Assembly: GCF_910592395.1 (NCBI RefSeq) | Contig: NC_088308.1 | Location: 14,399,001 to 14,463,000, forward strand | Length of the DNA stretch: 64,000 nucleotides | Direction of reading: 5' to 3' | Source of the DNA: Lineus longissimus | Taxonomy: Eukaryota; Nemertea; Pilidiophora; Heteronemertea; Lineidae | Part shown: positions 1 to 10,247 of the stretch, piece by piece | Position numbering within the stretch: the first letter of the stretch is position 1 | How the letters are laid out: each line of letters starts with the position of its first letter | Program-made: the position numbers and the translations under genes | The notes under the pieces: model-generated | Told to the model about the DNA's origin: nothing | Seen by the model: the letters and a program-made list of their open reading frames with translations, nothing else | The model's database searches: none

Positions 1-474
1 GATGAAGGAACCGGGTTTGACGATGTTGGATCTTCGTGGGATACCAGTGCATCCCTATCCTCTCACCAACCCAGGGTACCGCCTCGAAAGCGAAAGCTGT
101 CACCATCCCCATCAACATGCGCGACCAGTCATGACAGTAGATCATCATCACTGCAGGCCACTGCAACTTCCCCTGGATCGACCCCGTTGCGCAGAGTCTC
201 GCCCTTGCTTTCTTCCACCAGTTCGTCTGTGCAAGACCAACTTCTCAAAGTCGAGCAGGAACGGCTTGAGATTGATAAAGAACGACTCGAGCTTGACAGG
301 AATCGGGCCCGGAATACATCAAGGATCGCCACTCTACTTGAAACACTTGTCATTCTTCATCAAGAAAAATCTGACGGAGGTTCCAGGTACACGGAATTGC
401 AGAGCGTAGTACCATTGTCGGAGCGCGAGATGCCTCCGACAGGTCGCCAGAACATATTTGATCACATCTCTTAA
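1..474 (+). CDS. Harbinger Myb/SANT-like partner protein, C-terminal part (5' partial)
   Basis: The frame is open from the first base of the window to the TAA at 472-474, so the N-terminal DNA-binding domain lies upstream of the window. The visible 157 residues contain a basic nuclear-localisation-like patch (PRKRK), a Ser/Thr-rich stretch and then a charged helix 'QDQLLKVEQERLEIDKERLE' that should form a coiled coil, followed by a short tail. Myb/MADF-type accessory proteins of PIF/Harbinger transposons end in this kind of QERLEIDKERLELD coiled coil; they help bring the transposase to the nucleus and the transposon ends. The convergent transposase supports the call. The missing N-terminus prevents direct identification of the Myb or MADF domain. 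Confidence 0.65.
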   Translation, partial: DEGTGFDDVGSSWDTSASLSSHQPRVPPRKRKLSPSPSTCATSHDSRSSSLQATATSPGSTPLRRVSPLLSSTSSSVQDQLLKVEQERLEIDKERLELDRNRARNTSRIATLLETLVILHQEKSDGGSRYTELQSVVPLSEREMPPTGRQNIFDHIS

Positions 475-1268
475 TTGTAGATCAATCATAATCCGATGTA
501 TTGCGACTTTGATGCTTGGTATAAGCATTGCTGCAGTGATTATGATCCTCATAACTGGTATTTCTTTTCGAATTCTAGATCATTCATGATGAAAGTTAGT
601 CAGTAATACATTTTGTAAGTTTTATTGAACTTTTACTGCATAATTTGCATCTTACAATATCGTAATACATGTACAGGTAATGTATGTTCTGAATGTGTTT
701 AGGCCGAATAAGGTTGTACCATTACTAGCACGAATGTCTTAGCGAGTTGAGACAAGTTTTGTTTATATCGGAAATATCTTGATTTTAATGAATTCTGGCA
801 AGAATAAAAAAACCATTTTTGTGGGTACGGAAGAATTGGCATTAGGCTGCATAATTCTCACTTTTTATAACCATAGTTCTTTGAGGTATACAAGACAGTC
901 TCGTTGAGCTTACGAGGCCGCTAATGTCATGAACGTTTATCTCTAACAAGTTGATGAAAGTCGTATAGATGTATACATCTGGATACCGTTACATGTAATG
1001 ATTCGTCCCAAGGCGGATATATGACTATATCCGGAGTAATTGTCACTTTGATTGTTAAATTGTGTAAGACCTGTCAATAAAGGGTAAATAAACAGTTTAG
1101 TAATTGTAGAACAATATACGTATACATTCCTTTAACGTGACGTTCAGTAGCACACGGGGTCCGTTAAAAATCGGTATCCGTTTTTGAAGCTGAAGGCCTA
1201 GTGCTCGTCCGCCATAAATTTTTTTGTACCACTGCAGTATAGCGAATCGCAATACAAGTGAGGGCATA

Positions 1269-2494
1269 CTAAGCCCAGAAATGATCTCGGACGATTCCCG
1301 CTCGAACTCTTTCTCCATTGACATCATCTGGCATGATGGGCGGATTCACGTCTTCATCTGGGTTGTCGTCGTTTACTCGGACATCCTCGGGAATGGGAAG
1401 GCCGTGCTCCTCACATATATTATGCAACACAGCACAGGCGATGATCACCTTGCAACACCGATCTGGCGTACGATATATAGCACCACCTGTAAGAGCAAAG
1501 CTTAGATGAATTATACTCTACAAGTATATATCATTTGGAAAGTATATTCCTCCAAGAGTAAAGTGAGTATGGGTTGACAATCTAGTATTGTCGTTACAAA
1601 AGATTGGTTTGCCCGCAGAATCGAGTAAGCCATATTTAAGTTTTACCATGTTTACTCACCATCTCTGTGAAGACACAGCCACCTCATCTTCCATCGTTCA
1701 AATGTCGCCTCAATCTTCTGCCTGGCCCTTCGATGGTGAGCATTAAATCGAACCTCTCCTTCATCTTGGGGATTTCTGATTGGCGTCATCAGCCACGGGT
1801 GCAGTGGGTAAGCCGAATCTCCAAGGAGATAACCTTCATTTTCAGGGTGGTTCTCGAATTCCCGACTCAATTGACAATTATTCCATATTTATGCGTCGTG
1901 CGTAGCGCCAGACCAGCGAACAACTACATTGATGAACTTCATTTCATGGTCACAAATGCCTTGAACATTGATTGCATGAAACTGCTTTCGGCAAACGTAT
2001 GCATCTTCATGTTCATGTGGTGACTTAATTGGAACTAAGCTACCATCCACGCAGCCAATGACGTTCGGAATCCTGTGGCGCGGCCGGTAGAATCCTTCCT
2101 TTACCGCATCCTGGTAATGACCCCTTGGAAAAGATATGATATGAGGGGCAACACGTTCCAATGCTCCAGACAAACTGTTAACGATCCTGGAAACACTGGG
2201 TTGGCTGATTCCGCAAAGATCTCCACTGTCGGTCTGAAAACGTCCCGTAGCGAAGTATCGGAGAGCACAGAGCAGTTGAATCGATGCTGGGATTGCTCTG
2301 GATCGAGTTGTTACTGGTGCTATGTCTTCCTCAATTAAATGGAGAACCTCCAGAATGACGTGCCTCAGCATTCTGTATCTCTTGATGAGGCGGACATCGT
2401 CAAAACGCTGGAGGTCATCAATTCTGTCCACAAAAAGACGTTCCCTGCGAAGAGCATGTCGATTTGCATCCTCCACAATCGCCAGCACAGCCAT
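1269..2494 (-). pseudogene. HARBI1-like DDE transposase, two exons, one in-frame stop
   Basis: Exon 1 runs from about 2494 (Met before 'AVLAIVEDANRHALRRER') to 1660 and exon 2 from 1486 to the stop at 1269-1271. The donor GTGAGT (1659-1654) and the acceptor ...CTTACAG (ending 1487) bracket a 173-bp intron, and the frame is kept across it. Conserved segments in order are a helix-turn-helix-like region (SRAIPASIQLLCALRYFATG), catalytic Asp in 'IGCVDGSLVPIK', the middle 'GATHDA', the second Asp in 'YLLGDSAYPL', Glu in 'KIEATFERWKMRW', and the family's 'CAVLHNICEEHGLP' tail. A TAA at 1889-1891 interrupts the frame directly after 'THDA'; the sequence on both sides is otherwise well kept, so the copy is probably recently disabled. 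An ATG at 2659 would add an unlikely 55-residue extension. Confidence 0.85.
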
Positions 2495-3220
2495 TTCTGC
2501 AAGGATAAGATACCACGCAAGCGTTGTGGGACAATCTGGAGGTCCCGCAAATATTGACCAAGTTACGAGGAGCTTGCGCGTTAGCGCAGTTTGCCAGTGC
2601 TTCATGAATACCACGCAAATCGCTAAGTGTGACATGCGAGAGACTTTGCGGGCACGCAAGCCTTGCGTGGCTTTAGTGAATTGGGTCCCATAGCTTTAGT
2701 GGTTAAGAAACGTGCCAAATTTACACACAAACGGCCAATTCACACCATTTGACCTCTGTGACCTTGAAAACTACGCCACATCGACCTGATTTTTTGTCAA
2801 CATGTAGAGCTATGTAACAGGTGTTTTAAAGACTATAGGACGAATAAAGACAAAACGTGCCACTATCGGCAAAATTTTAGATTTTGACCTCTGTGACCTT
2901 GACAAGTACGTCAAATCAAAAACCCGTATGATATGTGATGTATCCTGGCTAGGGGTACCCACCATAAAATTTTTAGCAAAAACAAATCAGTAATAAACGA
3001 GTTATCGCATTTTTAAAGTTTTTGGTTTTAGTCCACTGGTGGCCAGGTGAAGAATCAGACCGGACCAAAATTGGCTGTCAGAGGTCATGTGACCTAGGTC
3101 ATAATGTGTACAAAGTTTCAAGTTCATAGCACAAGCGGTTAAGAAACGTGCCACACAGGATACGGACGACGACGGACGAAGACGACGACGGACACAGGGC
3201 TATCGTATAGACTCCCCTAA

Positions 3221-3855
3221 GGCTGGGTTCACATAGAACTATACGGTATTCGGTATACGCTATTCGATATACGCTATTCGGTATTCGCTATACGCTATAC
3301 GGGCACGGCGAGTCACATAGGGTAGCATGCGTGCGGTATTCCGTCTTTTGGCGCCGATCAGATGGACAGTTCAGTCGAAGAAGATTTGGCTCTTCTCCTC
3401 TTAGCCGAGGATGAAGCTGACCAGGCACAAAGACCAAAGAAAGAAACAAGTTCGCTATATGTTAATTAAAAGAATCATTTAGTTGATTAGTAATAAAACA
3501 TGTAATGAAGGCCTGTACTTAGAAATTGCAATAAAATGAGTAAAAATGAGTACTATTGTTCCTAACTCCTATAGTATGCAATAAATCGTTTAATAATTGT
3601 GATAGATAACATTAAAATGCATGTTCTTACCAATTCCTCTGGTCACTTCTGAACAGGGTGGTATACGCTGCACGAAAATCGAACGCGCACGATTCCCACT
3701 ATACTATACTATACGCAGGTATACGACCTCTTCGAATAGTGCCCTCTTATGTGACCCGGTATTGTGAAATTTCCTTGTTCGATTTCAGGTACCCGCGTGC
3801 CCTGGCAAAACGTGCACCGAATACCCGAATAGTATAGTTCTATGTGAACCCAGCC
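3221..3855. mobile_element. PIF/Harbinger-type MITE with TAA target duplication
   Basis: The element starts GGCTGGGTTCACATAGAACT and ends with its inverse complement (3836-3855), giving terminal inverted repeats of at least 24 bp, followed inward by palindromic GTATACGCTATTCGGTAT arrays. It is flanked by TAA at 3218-3220 and 3856-3858. The empty site, without the insertion, is seen in the related repeat at 39136-39150. The 3-bp TWA duplication is characteristic of PIF/Harbinger. A short remnant of a transposase N-terminus lies at 3362-3469. Confidence 0.85.
3362..3469 (+). pseudogene. Remnant of a Harbinger transposase N-terminus
   Basis: A 35-codon frame begins MDSSVEEDLALLLLAEDEAD and then runs into a Lys-rich stretch and a TAA. 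The acidic MDSS-E-ED-LALLLL start is the usual beginning of PIF/Harbinger transposases in animals. It lies inside a MITE with Harbinger-type TAA duplication, so it is best explained as what was left after internal deletion of an autonomous parent. It is too short to be sure on its own. Confidence 0.5.
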
Positions 3856-6800
3856 TAACTGTGAGCCAAAAAGGATTCAATATCCTCTGCCGACAGAGAG
3901 TAACCAGATTGTGGTTCTGAATTTTCTGCAGCCTTGATCGCATCTGCTATGTCTGAAATACACTGTTGGCTGAATGATAATTTATGGCACAGTTTACTTT
4001 CATCAATAAATGTGGCTTTGCCCCTGTACATTCTCTCTGCTTTCAGTATTTTCTGCTGGCAATGACAGTGTGAGCATCGCCCATATTCCGAATCAAGATG
4101 ATCATTGAGGGTTGAACATGAGGTAGACTTGTAATGTCTTGTTATGTCAACTGCCACAAGCTCCGCATTAATAGTGTTAGTCTCCATTTTTATGTAATGG
4201 GTTAATTGAGCAATGGGAGCTATGGTGGTTTGTGAAGATGTTGATAGACTTGTCTCTTCATTGAAGCTTTTTACAGACACATTGGTTAGTTTGTAGCTCT
4301 TTCCAACAACAAGAGAATGAATGTGGTCACCCCATGATGTTAATTTGATTAGTCCAGTAACATCAGAAACATATTTGTTCATAAGTGGCATGGACCCTGA
4401 TAATGTATTTTTTGTCTCAGTATTGTCATCCTGTGTGAGAACCATATTTCAATATTGATCTTTTGATGAATAGGCAAGTTGGAACATTGCTGATTGAAGT
4501 AATTACAGCAGATGGTGGTTCGTAGGGGAATGCGAGTTGGTTTGGTAGTGAAATAATTTCCCTTTTTGTTGTTAATTTTATATCTCTTTCTTTTGAAATT
4601 TTGGACTGAATAAATCCCTAGTTTCTGATCTCAATGGGGAATCTGTTCCCCATGTTTTTGAATAGTGTTTCTTTAAATTGCTCAGGTGAGAACGTGATAA
4701 CATGTTGGTATGTTTTTTGAGCGGTTTGTAATTTGAACGTCAGGTGTTTGGGTTGGGTCAATACATCATGGACATAACCAGTGAGTGCGTTGGTTGACAG
4801 TACAGGCTGTGGTGAGGTTGTCTTTGTTGGTGTCGCTGAAATAAGAAAACAAGAGGCCCAAGGGCCTGGCGCTCAGCTGGATGACCTAATAACATAGGAC
4901 TGAGGGTGTAAAGTAGTAAATATCGGCTTTATACTACTGTTTGAAGGTCAAGAGAACACGTTATACAACTAAAATTTCCAATGCAGAGCTGCCAGCTGGA
5001 TGAAATATGAATGAACTAATCATCCATGGTATGTAAATATTACAGGAGGCAATGAAAGATATCCCTACTTCAGTATGTTGTATCGGTAGCTTTACAGAAA
5101 AGAAGTGTCAGAGAGGATGAGACTTCTCCATGAGCAACTGTGGTATGTCCAGGCTGGGTTGTATAGCACAAGGATACAAAATGCTGTCTGTAATTGAGAG
5201 GTATCCTGATTTAACAGAGGTCAAAATAAATAGAAATGACCAGTTTGGGACTAACACCACTGTCTTTTTTTTTAATAAGGTAGAGATTACAGGAGTCAAC
5301 AAAATTAATTTTATTGAGAGAAATTGACCTGTCCTGCAGGTGATTGGAATTTACAATACAAAGGGTCGTTTTTCATGACATAGTGCTCTACTGCGTATCC
5401 CTAGTGAGTCGATCGGGAACCAATCTATCCTTGGCGCAGACAGGTTCAAATTGGCTATATCTTGAATAGATTCAATTGCGATGAAAATCTAATGCAATAA
5501 AGGAGCAATATCGAAGAGACAAATTAATCAAACCAATTGTCTACAGACTCGGACCCTGCAATGGCGTGATGTATGCGTGCATATAAAAGTATATCAATTG
5601 GTCTGATAGAGATGATGAGGCAATGACAATATGCCTTGTTCCTTAGTCAGCAATATGCCCCTTTTTATACAGAGAAGAAGAAGAACCCAGATAGGCCTTC
5701 ACATGTCGGCTTCCAAATGGCTCGAGGAAAACTGTACTATCACTACTATAACTTTAAAATGCGTGCTCCTCCTACATGTAGCAATGTCTCGGCCAAAAAG
5801 GCACTTAGTCGACAGGCAAGCTAGCGGTTCAGCACCGTGAGCAGCTCCTTGGTAAGTCCATGTCAGGTTCCGCGCGCCTCTTCAGATACATCAAGTATTG
5901 AAAGCTGTGGTGAGCACATAAAAAGACCATGGTCACCTTAATTTGAAAATCCCTTCATAATCAAGGGCTACCTCTGACTAAAACAGCACCCATAAACAAT
6001 AGACCACCAATTTGACCCCAGCTCCTAACTGCGGGAAAACCCAAGTCCAGCAACCAAAAGTACCAAAAATACATTTTTGTTTACATTTGAACTGCACACA
6101 TGCGTTTGTTTACAATTTCCCGCGAAATCTCGAAAATCAGGTGACCTGCAATCGTGGATTGAAAATAACATTAATCGGGGTTCAGCAGGTCAGCAGGTAT
6201 ACCGGCTGTTCCAATCATCCCCCCTACAGCCAGCTGTTCAAAAGGTAATGTTATTCACCCCACAGGGAGTGCAGGTAATTGATTAAGCCCCTGCATAAGT
6301 TAACAGTAATGGCTTGGCTTCTGTGAGTGGTAAGGAGAATTGACAGTGTCCGATTCAAAATCCCTCATTACTGCTCCGCTGAAGCAAATTTTTGAATAAA
6401 ACCAAGATGTTGCATCAGGGTATCCAACGCCTCTAAGTGTGACTTTATTTGTCCCCCTTCTAATATTATTATATAGAAGATTTAGACCAGCGATGACGTC
6501 ATTACTGGTGATTCCCTACGTTGTGCAATGAGCGCTTTTTAAAGTGTGCCATTTGGCATGCATTAGCATGCAATGTATTTTATCAGCGCTGCCAATTGCC
6601 GAACAGAATGCCGCAGCTCCATCAATCTGCAATCAATTTTTATGGGAGTAACATTATTGTGTTGCTTAAAACGTCTACTTTTTACTCATGTAAGAATCGT
6701 AGTACTAAAAACTAATATGCAAACAGAATCATGCCGATTCACTGCACATACTGTGGGAATTCAAAATACATCGCGAACAGAGCGTGCACTTCCGATATCG

Positions 6801-8223
6801 TTTTCACAGAATTGTGGCCAAATTTTCATGAACTAATTTCTGAAAGTATTCCCTTAAGACCTTATGATTACCCACTGAAAGGAACTAGTGATAATATCGC
6901 CTACTTGACAACTTTTTGGCAGAAAATTGGTTACTTGTTGCAAAATCAATCTTCCATCTTTAGACTGGTCACAGTGGGTATGCTGAAATATAGCCTGGTT
7001 CCCTGGCCAATTCAATGTGCAGAATACAACTGCGCAACTATACGTCATAACCCAGGCTTTTGAATCGTCAAAAAATCTGTCAAATGTGCCTGCCACTAAA
7101 CTAATTCCATTACAAGTCGAAATGAAAAATTATTAAAAATAATTCGGCCAGATTTGAAAACAATATTTCCTCTGTGGACCGAGGTATAAAGGAAAGAAGT
7201 TTAAACTTCCCGATGACCTCATTCGCCGAATGTAGGTCGGATCGCGCTGATTTTTGGTTTCTGAGTTCCCCTTGGGCTACTCCTAATTTAGCAGCGTCAA
7301 CAAAGTGCCTAGGTCTTACGGTTACAAAATGCCCAAAATTGATATGGAAGGAAGGATGGCAGGAAGGACAGACACCATTCCCTTAGTAATATGACCAGCT
7401 TCGCTGACTTTGTCAGCTGAGCTTAAAAGGTTGTTTTATAAAATATTAAACTTTGGGAAATTGTTGAACCTGTTAACTCCAGGTAAGACTCTATAGCTGT
7501 GTTAACACTGCAGCATTAAAACAGTTTGGCATCATGCGAAAACATTTAAGTCAGTCCCAATGGCTTAGCTATTCACACACATGCGATTCCTGCACGTCTG
7601 GACAAAAACGCATTTTTAACTGTTCTACGATCTGTATGTGTACAAAGAGTCTAGCCCCGATGCTTTAGATCTGTGTGTGAATACAAAATGAGTTTGAACA
7701 AGACGTTTTGGCGCTACACATGCGCGTTGCAGCAATGGCCATTTCCTTCCGTTTGTCAGTGTCGTGGACAGTTCGGATGACTGTATGAAACTAATGACAG
7801 AATGTACCCCATATTACCTAATCTTTTCTTCATTTTGTCTGGCGTGAAGACTATCTTTTTCTTGGGACATGTGGGATGAGATGTTTGTTCTGTAGTTGGT
7901 GCCTTTTTCTCTGGCGTGAAGACCATTTTCTTCTTTGCATCAGATGTTTGTGTGGTTGTGGTTGGTGCTGAAAGGTTAGATGGTTTGATAAAATGTATAA
8001 GTACATGCTTTAAAATCTCAATTTATATAGTTGTACTTGCGCCTGAAAAACTCCAGAGTATTTTGAGAATCTACCTGCTTAGCCGAATTGTTCTTATAGT
8101 AGTAATATACCGAGTTGTAGAAATGAAAGTAATGCAGTTGTGTGTAAATTTACCTTTTACTAACTTTGTTTTAGACGACTTGGACGGTGATGGTAGTGGT
8201 ATTTGCTTTCATTTTCTTAGCAG
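3856..8223 (-). pseudogene. RPA1-like OB-fold ssDNA-binding protein, three-exon pseudogene
   Basis: Three exons can be traced. Exon A is 8223-8154 (donor GTAAAT), exon B is 7967-7818 (acceptor TTTCAG, donor GTAATA) and exon C is 4835-3856 (acceptor TTATTTCAG). Phases match at both junctions (one base at the exon end, two at the next start). Exon B encodes a Lys/Thr-rich linker with a repeated motif (KKKMVFTPEK and KKKIVFTPDK). Exon C encodes a first OB fold (from TGYVHDVLTQPKHLTFKLQT), a second OB fold (DVTGLIKLTSWGDHIHSLVV) and a Cys-rich segment (YGRCSHCHCQQKI) like the zinc site of RPA1. Breaks: TGA in exon A (unless a later acceptor is used), a TAG in the first OB fold near 4620, and a one-base frameshift near 4440. 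The final codons come from the neighbouring repeat. RPA-like proteins bind single-stranded DNA; this family is often spread by mobile elements. Confidence 0.65.
4848..7428 (+). repeat. 2.6-kb dispersed element, copy 1 (within the RPA-like intron)
   Basis: It starts 'aacaagaggcccaagggcct' then GGCGCTCAGCTGG and ends 'tttgtcagctgagcttaaaa'; the two ends share an inverted GCTCAGCTG. The first ~1.5 kb is nearly identical to 10248-11735. About 300 bp (6348-6643) present here is missing from the second copy, and the 6709-7330 interior is diverged, but both finish with the GGAAGGATGG...GACGGACACC tail and the same end. No convincing protein is encoded. The left end lies only about 13 bp upstream of the exon C acceptor of the RPA-like gene on the opposite strand. 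Confidence 0.75.
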
Positions 8224-9549
8224 CTGAAAATATCAGAATAGGTTTTGTAAAAGCATTTAACAATTTCTAATTATTAATTACTCTTGTTTTTTTAGTTATC
8301 ACTAGTTATTACTGTCAGTCATTACTATTGATTACTACCACTTTAAATAATTTGCATACTTATTTATTTGAGCTTAAGGGTGGAATCCATAAAAGCTTGT
8401 ATAGATAGATCTTAGGTAATTAATGCAGGCCCTGAAACTGATTAATCAGAACTTATAGGCGGAATGATTAAATTGGTAAGGCCTTTAGTGAACATATAAT
8501 TCAAGATGACGGCCATACATTGGACTTTGTCAGCGACATAAAAAACAAGCAGCACCTCCTTCACCCTAGGACATCATTCATACCACAGGAATTTAAGGTC
8601 GCTTACTCAACTGCTTATCTAGTATTTGGGTCAGAATTCATGCCAATGTATTTCAGTAGGGCTGGTAGCATACCTACCGTATTATTGCCTTTCCAGTTCC
8701 ACCAATGAACAACTTACTCCCAACCTATCAAACAAAAGAAACATATCCTATAAAATAGATGACTTCACGGCAGGCGAAGGAAGCCATTGCTAGCCACAAC
8801 AAACCTAGATAGGCACAACAAACAAAAGAACACATGGTATGCAACCATGCAGTCTTTTGTTTACTACTGGTTTGTTGTGGCTAGCACTGGTTGATCCCAC
8901 CGGCAACAATATGCACAACATTCCAAAAACGTAGTGATTGGACCAATGATAAATAGCCAATGCAAATGAAATGCACACCACCAATTAACTAACACGTTAT
9001 AACGCTGTTTTATTATTCCTAACAGAGACAGAATTAGATCTTATTTAAACCTAGTCTACTAGAATCAGTGTTGATATCATTAAAAGTAATTAATTCAACA
9101 AATATACAGCCAGGCCTACAGCTAGCTACAGGCTACATACATCATGTATTGTGTACATTATACACTATGCTTGTGCAGTAGGCCTACATTTCTAATCGCT
9201 ATCTCATGTGTAGCGAACCGAAAATTGTTGTAAACATGGCCCGATTTCAGTAATTAAAGACAGCTTTATCAAGCTTTGAGCACTTGTTTCCTATTATGAA
9301 ACATCCTGAGAGTTATGTCAGGGTATTTTGGAGTAATTTAGAGCTGATTTGAGCGCAGAGTGTTTCAAAACAAACAAAATTGGTATCAACAAAATTTTGA
9401 TCGTCCACCAGCTTGGTTTTTCCATTTACGGCTTTATTATGATTTGTTCTCCAAATTTAACCAATTTAGAATTTATTAATCAATTTGACACTTTATGCCT
9501 GTATTTTAGAAGTATTTTAACTTGTAATCTTCATAGTTTTGGTGCGATT
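8224..9549. other. Unassigned non-coding stretch
   Basis: AT-rich sequence without a convincing gene. Apart from the hairpin at 8789-8885, I see no structured element. Short open frames here lack codon structure or recognisable motifs. Confidence 0.5.
8789..8885. repeat. Inverted repeat with 17-bp perfect arms
   Basis: The left arm gctagccacaacaaacc (8789-8805) is the exact inverse complement of the right arm ggtttgttgtggctagc (8869-8885). The 63-bp loop contains a further weaker pairing (acaaacaaaag against cttttgttt). This could be a short foldback element or the ends of a deleted transposon; no target duplication is obvious. Confidence 0.7.
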
Positions 9550-9776
9550 TAAACTGGTGATTGACCACGGAATTTTTTTTTTAAATTGACAAGTTTGACA
9601 CAAGTGGACATTTTTACCAATTTCGGCCATTTTCACTCCAAATTTGAACCACACCCCGATGGCCAGGTTGTCAAAATTCAAAATTAATTTTTTTACCAAA
9701 CAATTTATTTATATCTGTAGACTTGCCACAGCACATATTTTTTCAATACCTCTCCAAATATGTACTTGAGAGTTGA
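9550..9776. repeat. Dispersed repeat, inverted relative to 16730-16955
   Basis: The block from 'gattgaccacggaattttt' to 'caatacctctccaaatatgtacttgagagtt' appears in inverse complement at 16730-16955 with moderate divergence. The best-kept part is about 55 bp around 'ctgtagacttgccacagcacat'. It ends directly at a copy of the 'gaaatggccagggcc' repeat start. Confidence 0.6.
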
Positions 9777-10247
9777 AATGAAATGGCCAGGGCCATTGTG
9801 CTCAGCTGTCGATATGAAAGGGAGAGTTTGAGGAAGAACTTGTCATTGTTAGGGGTTAATCATGCAATAGTTGTGGGATGGTGTGGTTTGTCTTGAAAAA
9901 GTGGAGTTGGTCATAATGTTTTCCGCGTGCACATGTTACTGACGTTGGAATAAGTGAATCGTTATTTGTGGGACTAGAAGCTGCGAGATGTTTTCTGGCC
10001 AATTAAAACAGGTTTACATGTGTCTTAGCTATTCGGTGACTATTGAAAATGAACAGCGCATTTACATTTTGTAAAACCTGCTGTCATTGGCCGAAATTTC
10101 AAATGAATGGGATGTACCTGTGGAATTGTGTGTGATTACGCTATCTTGAAAGGAGTATTTATCCTCGTGCATGCGTCTCCCGCATGCATTTGCTGTATAA
10201 TCCTGTTACTTTTATTTACACAGCGATGAACGCAGAACGGAGCATGG
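9777..10247. other. Truncated repeat start and unassigned sequence
   Basis: Begins with 'gaaatggccagggccattgtg', the 5' signature of the half-site repeat family, but turns into unrelated sequence after about 35 bp. The rest holds no supported gene. Confidence 0.45.

Larger units (their letters stand above)
1..2689. mobile_element. PIF/Harbinger DNA transposon, right-hand part (left end outside window)
   Basis: Two converging genes typical of PIF/Harbinger elements lie here: the 3' part of a Myb/SANT-like partner on the plus strand and a HARBI1-like transposase on the minus strand. The right edge is set by the outward-facing end 'tttagtgaattgggtccc' (2672-2689), which read inward begins GGGACCCAATTCACTAAA, a typical Harbinger terminus. 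The following bases (atagctttagtggttaag) match the interior of the half-site repeat seen elsewhere in the window, so this element appears to be inserted in that repeat. The left end and the target duplication cannot be checked. Bases 475-1268 hold no supported gene and are read as the element's central non-coding spacer. Confidence 0.75.
2690..3872 (+). repeat. Half-site repeat family, 3' portion, interrupted by a MITE
   Basis: The stretch contains the family motifs 'aagaaacgtgccac', two 'gacctctgtgaccttga' boxes (2751 and 2886), a GACGACGACGG tail and the terminal block 'gactcccctaa...gtgagccaaaaag'. The same terminal block is uninterrupted at 39132-39157. Here it is split at TAA by the 635-bp MITE at 3221-3855. 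The 5' part is cut off by the Harbinger element on the left. No coding capacity is seen. Confidence 0.75.

Noticed and set aside
5108-5302. Frames conserved between the two 2.6-kb repeats (also 10508-10768)
   Set aside because: Indels shift the frames relative to each other, so conservation is at the DNA level only.
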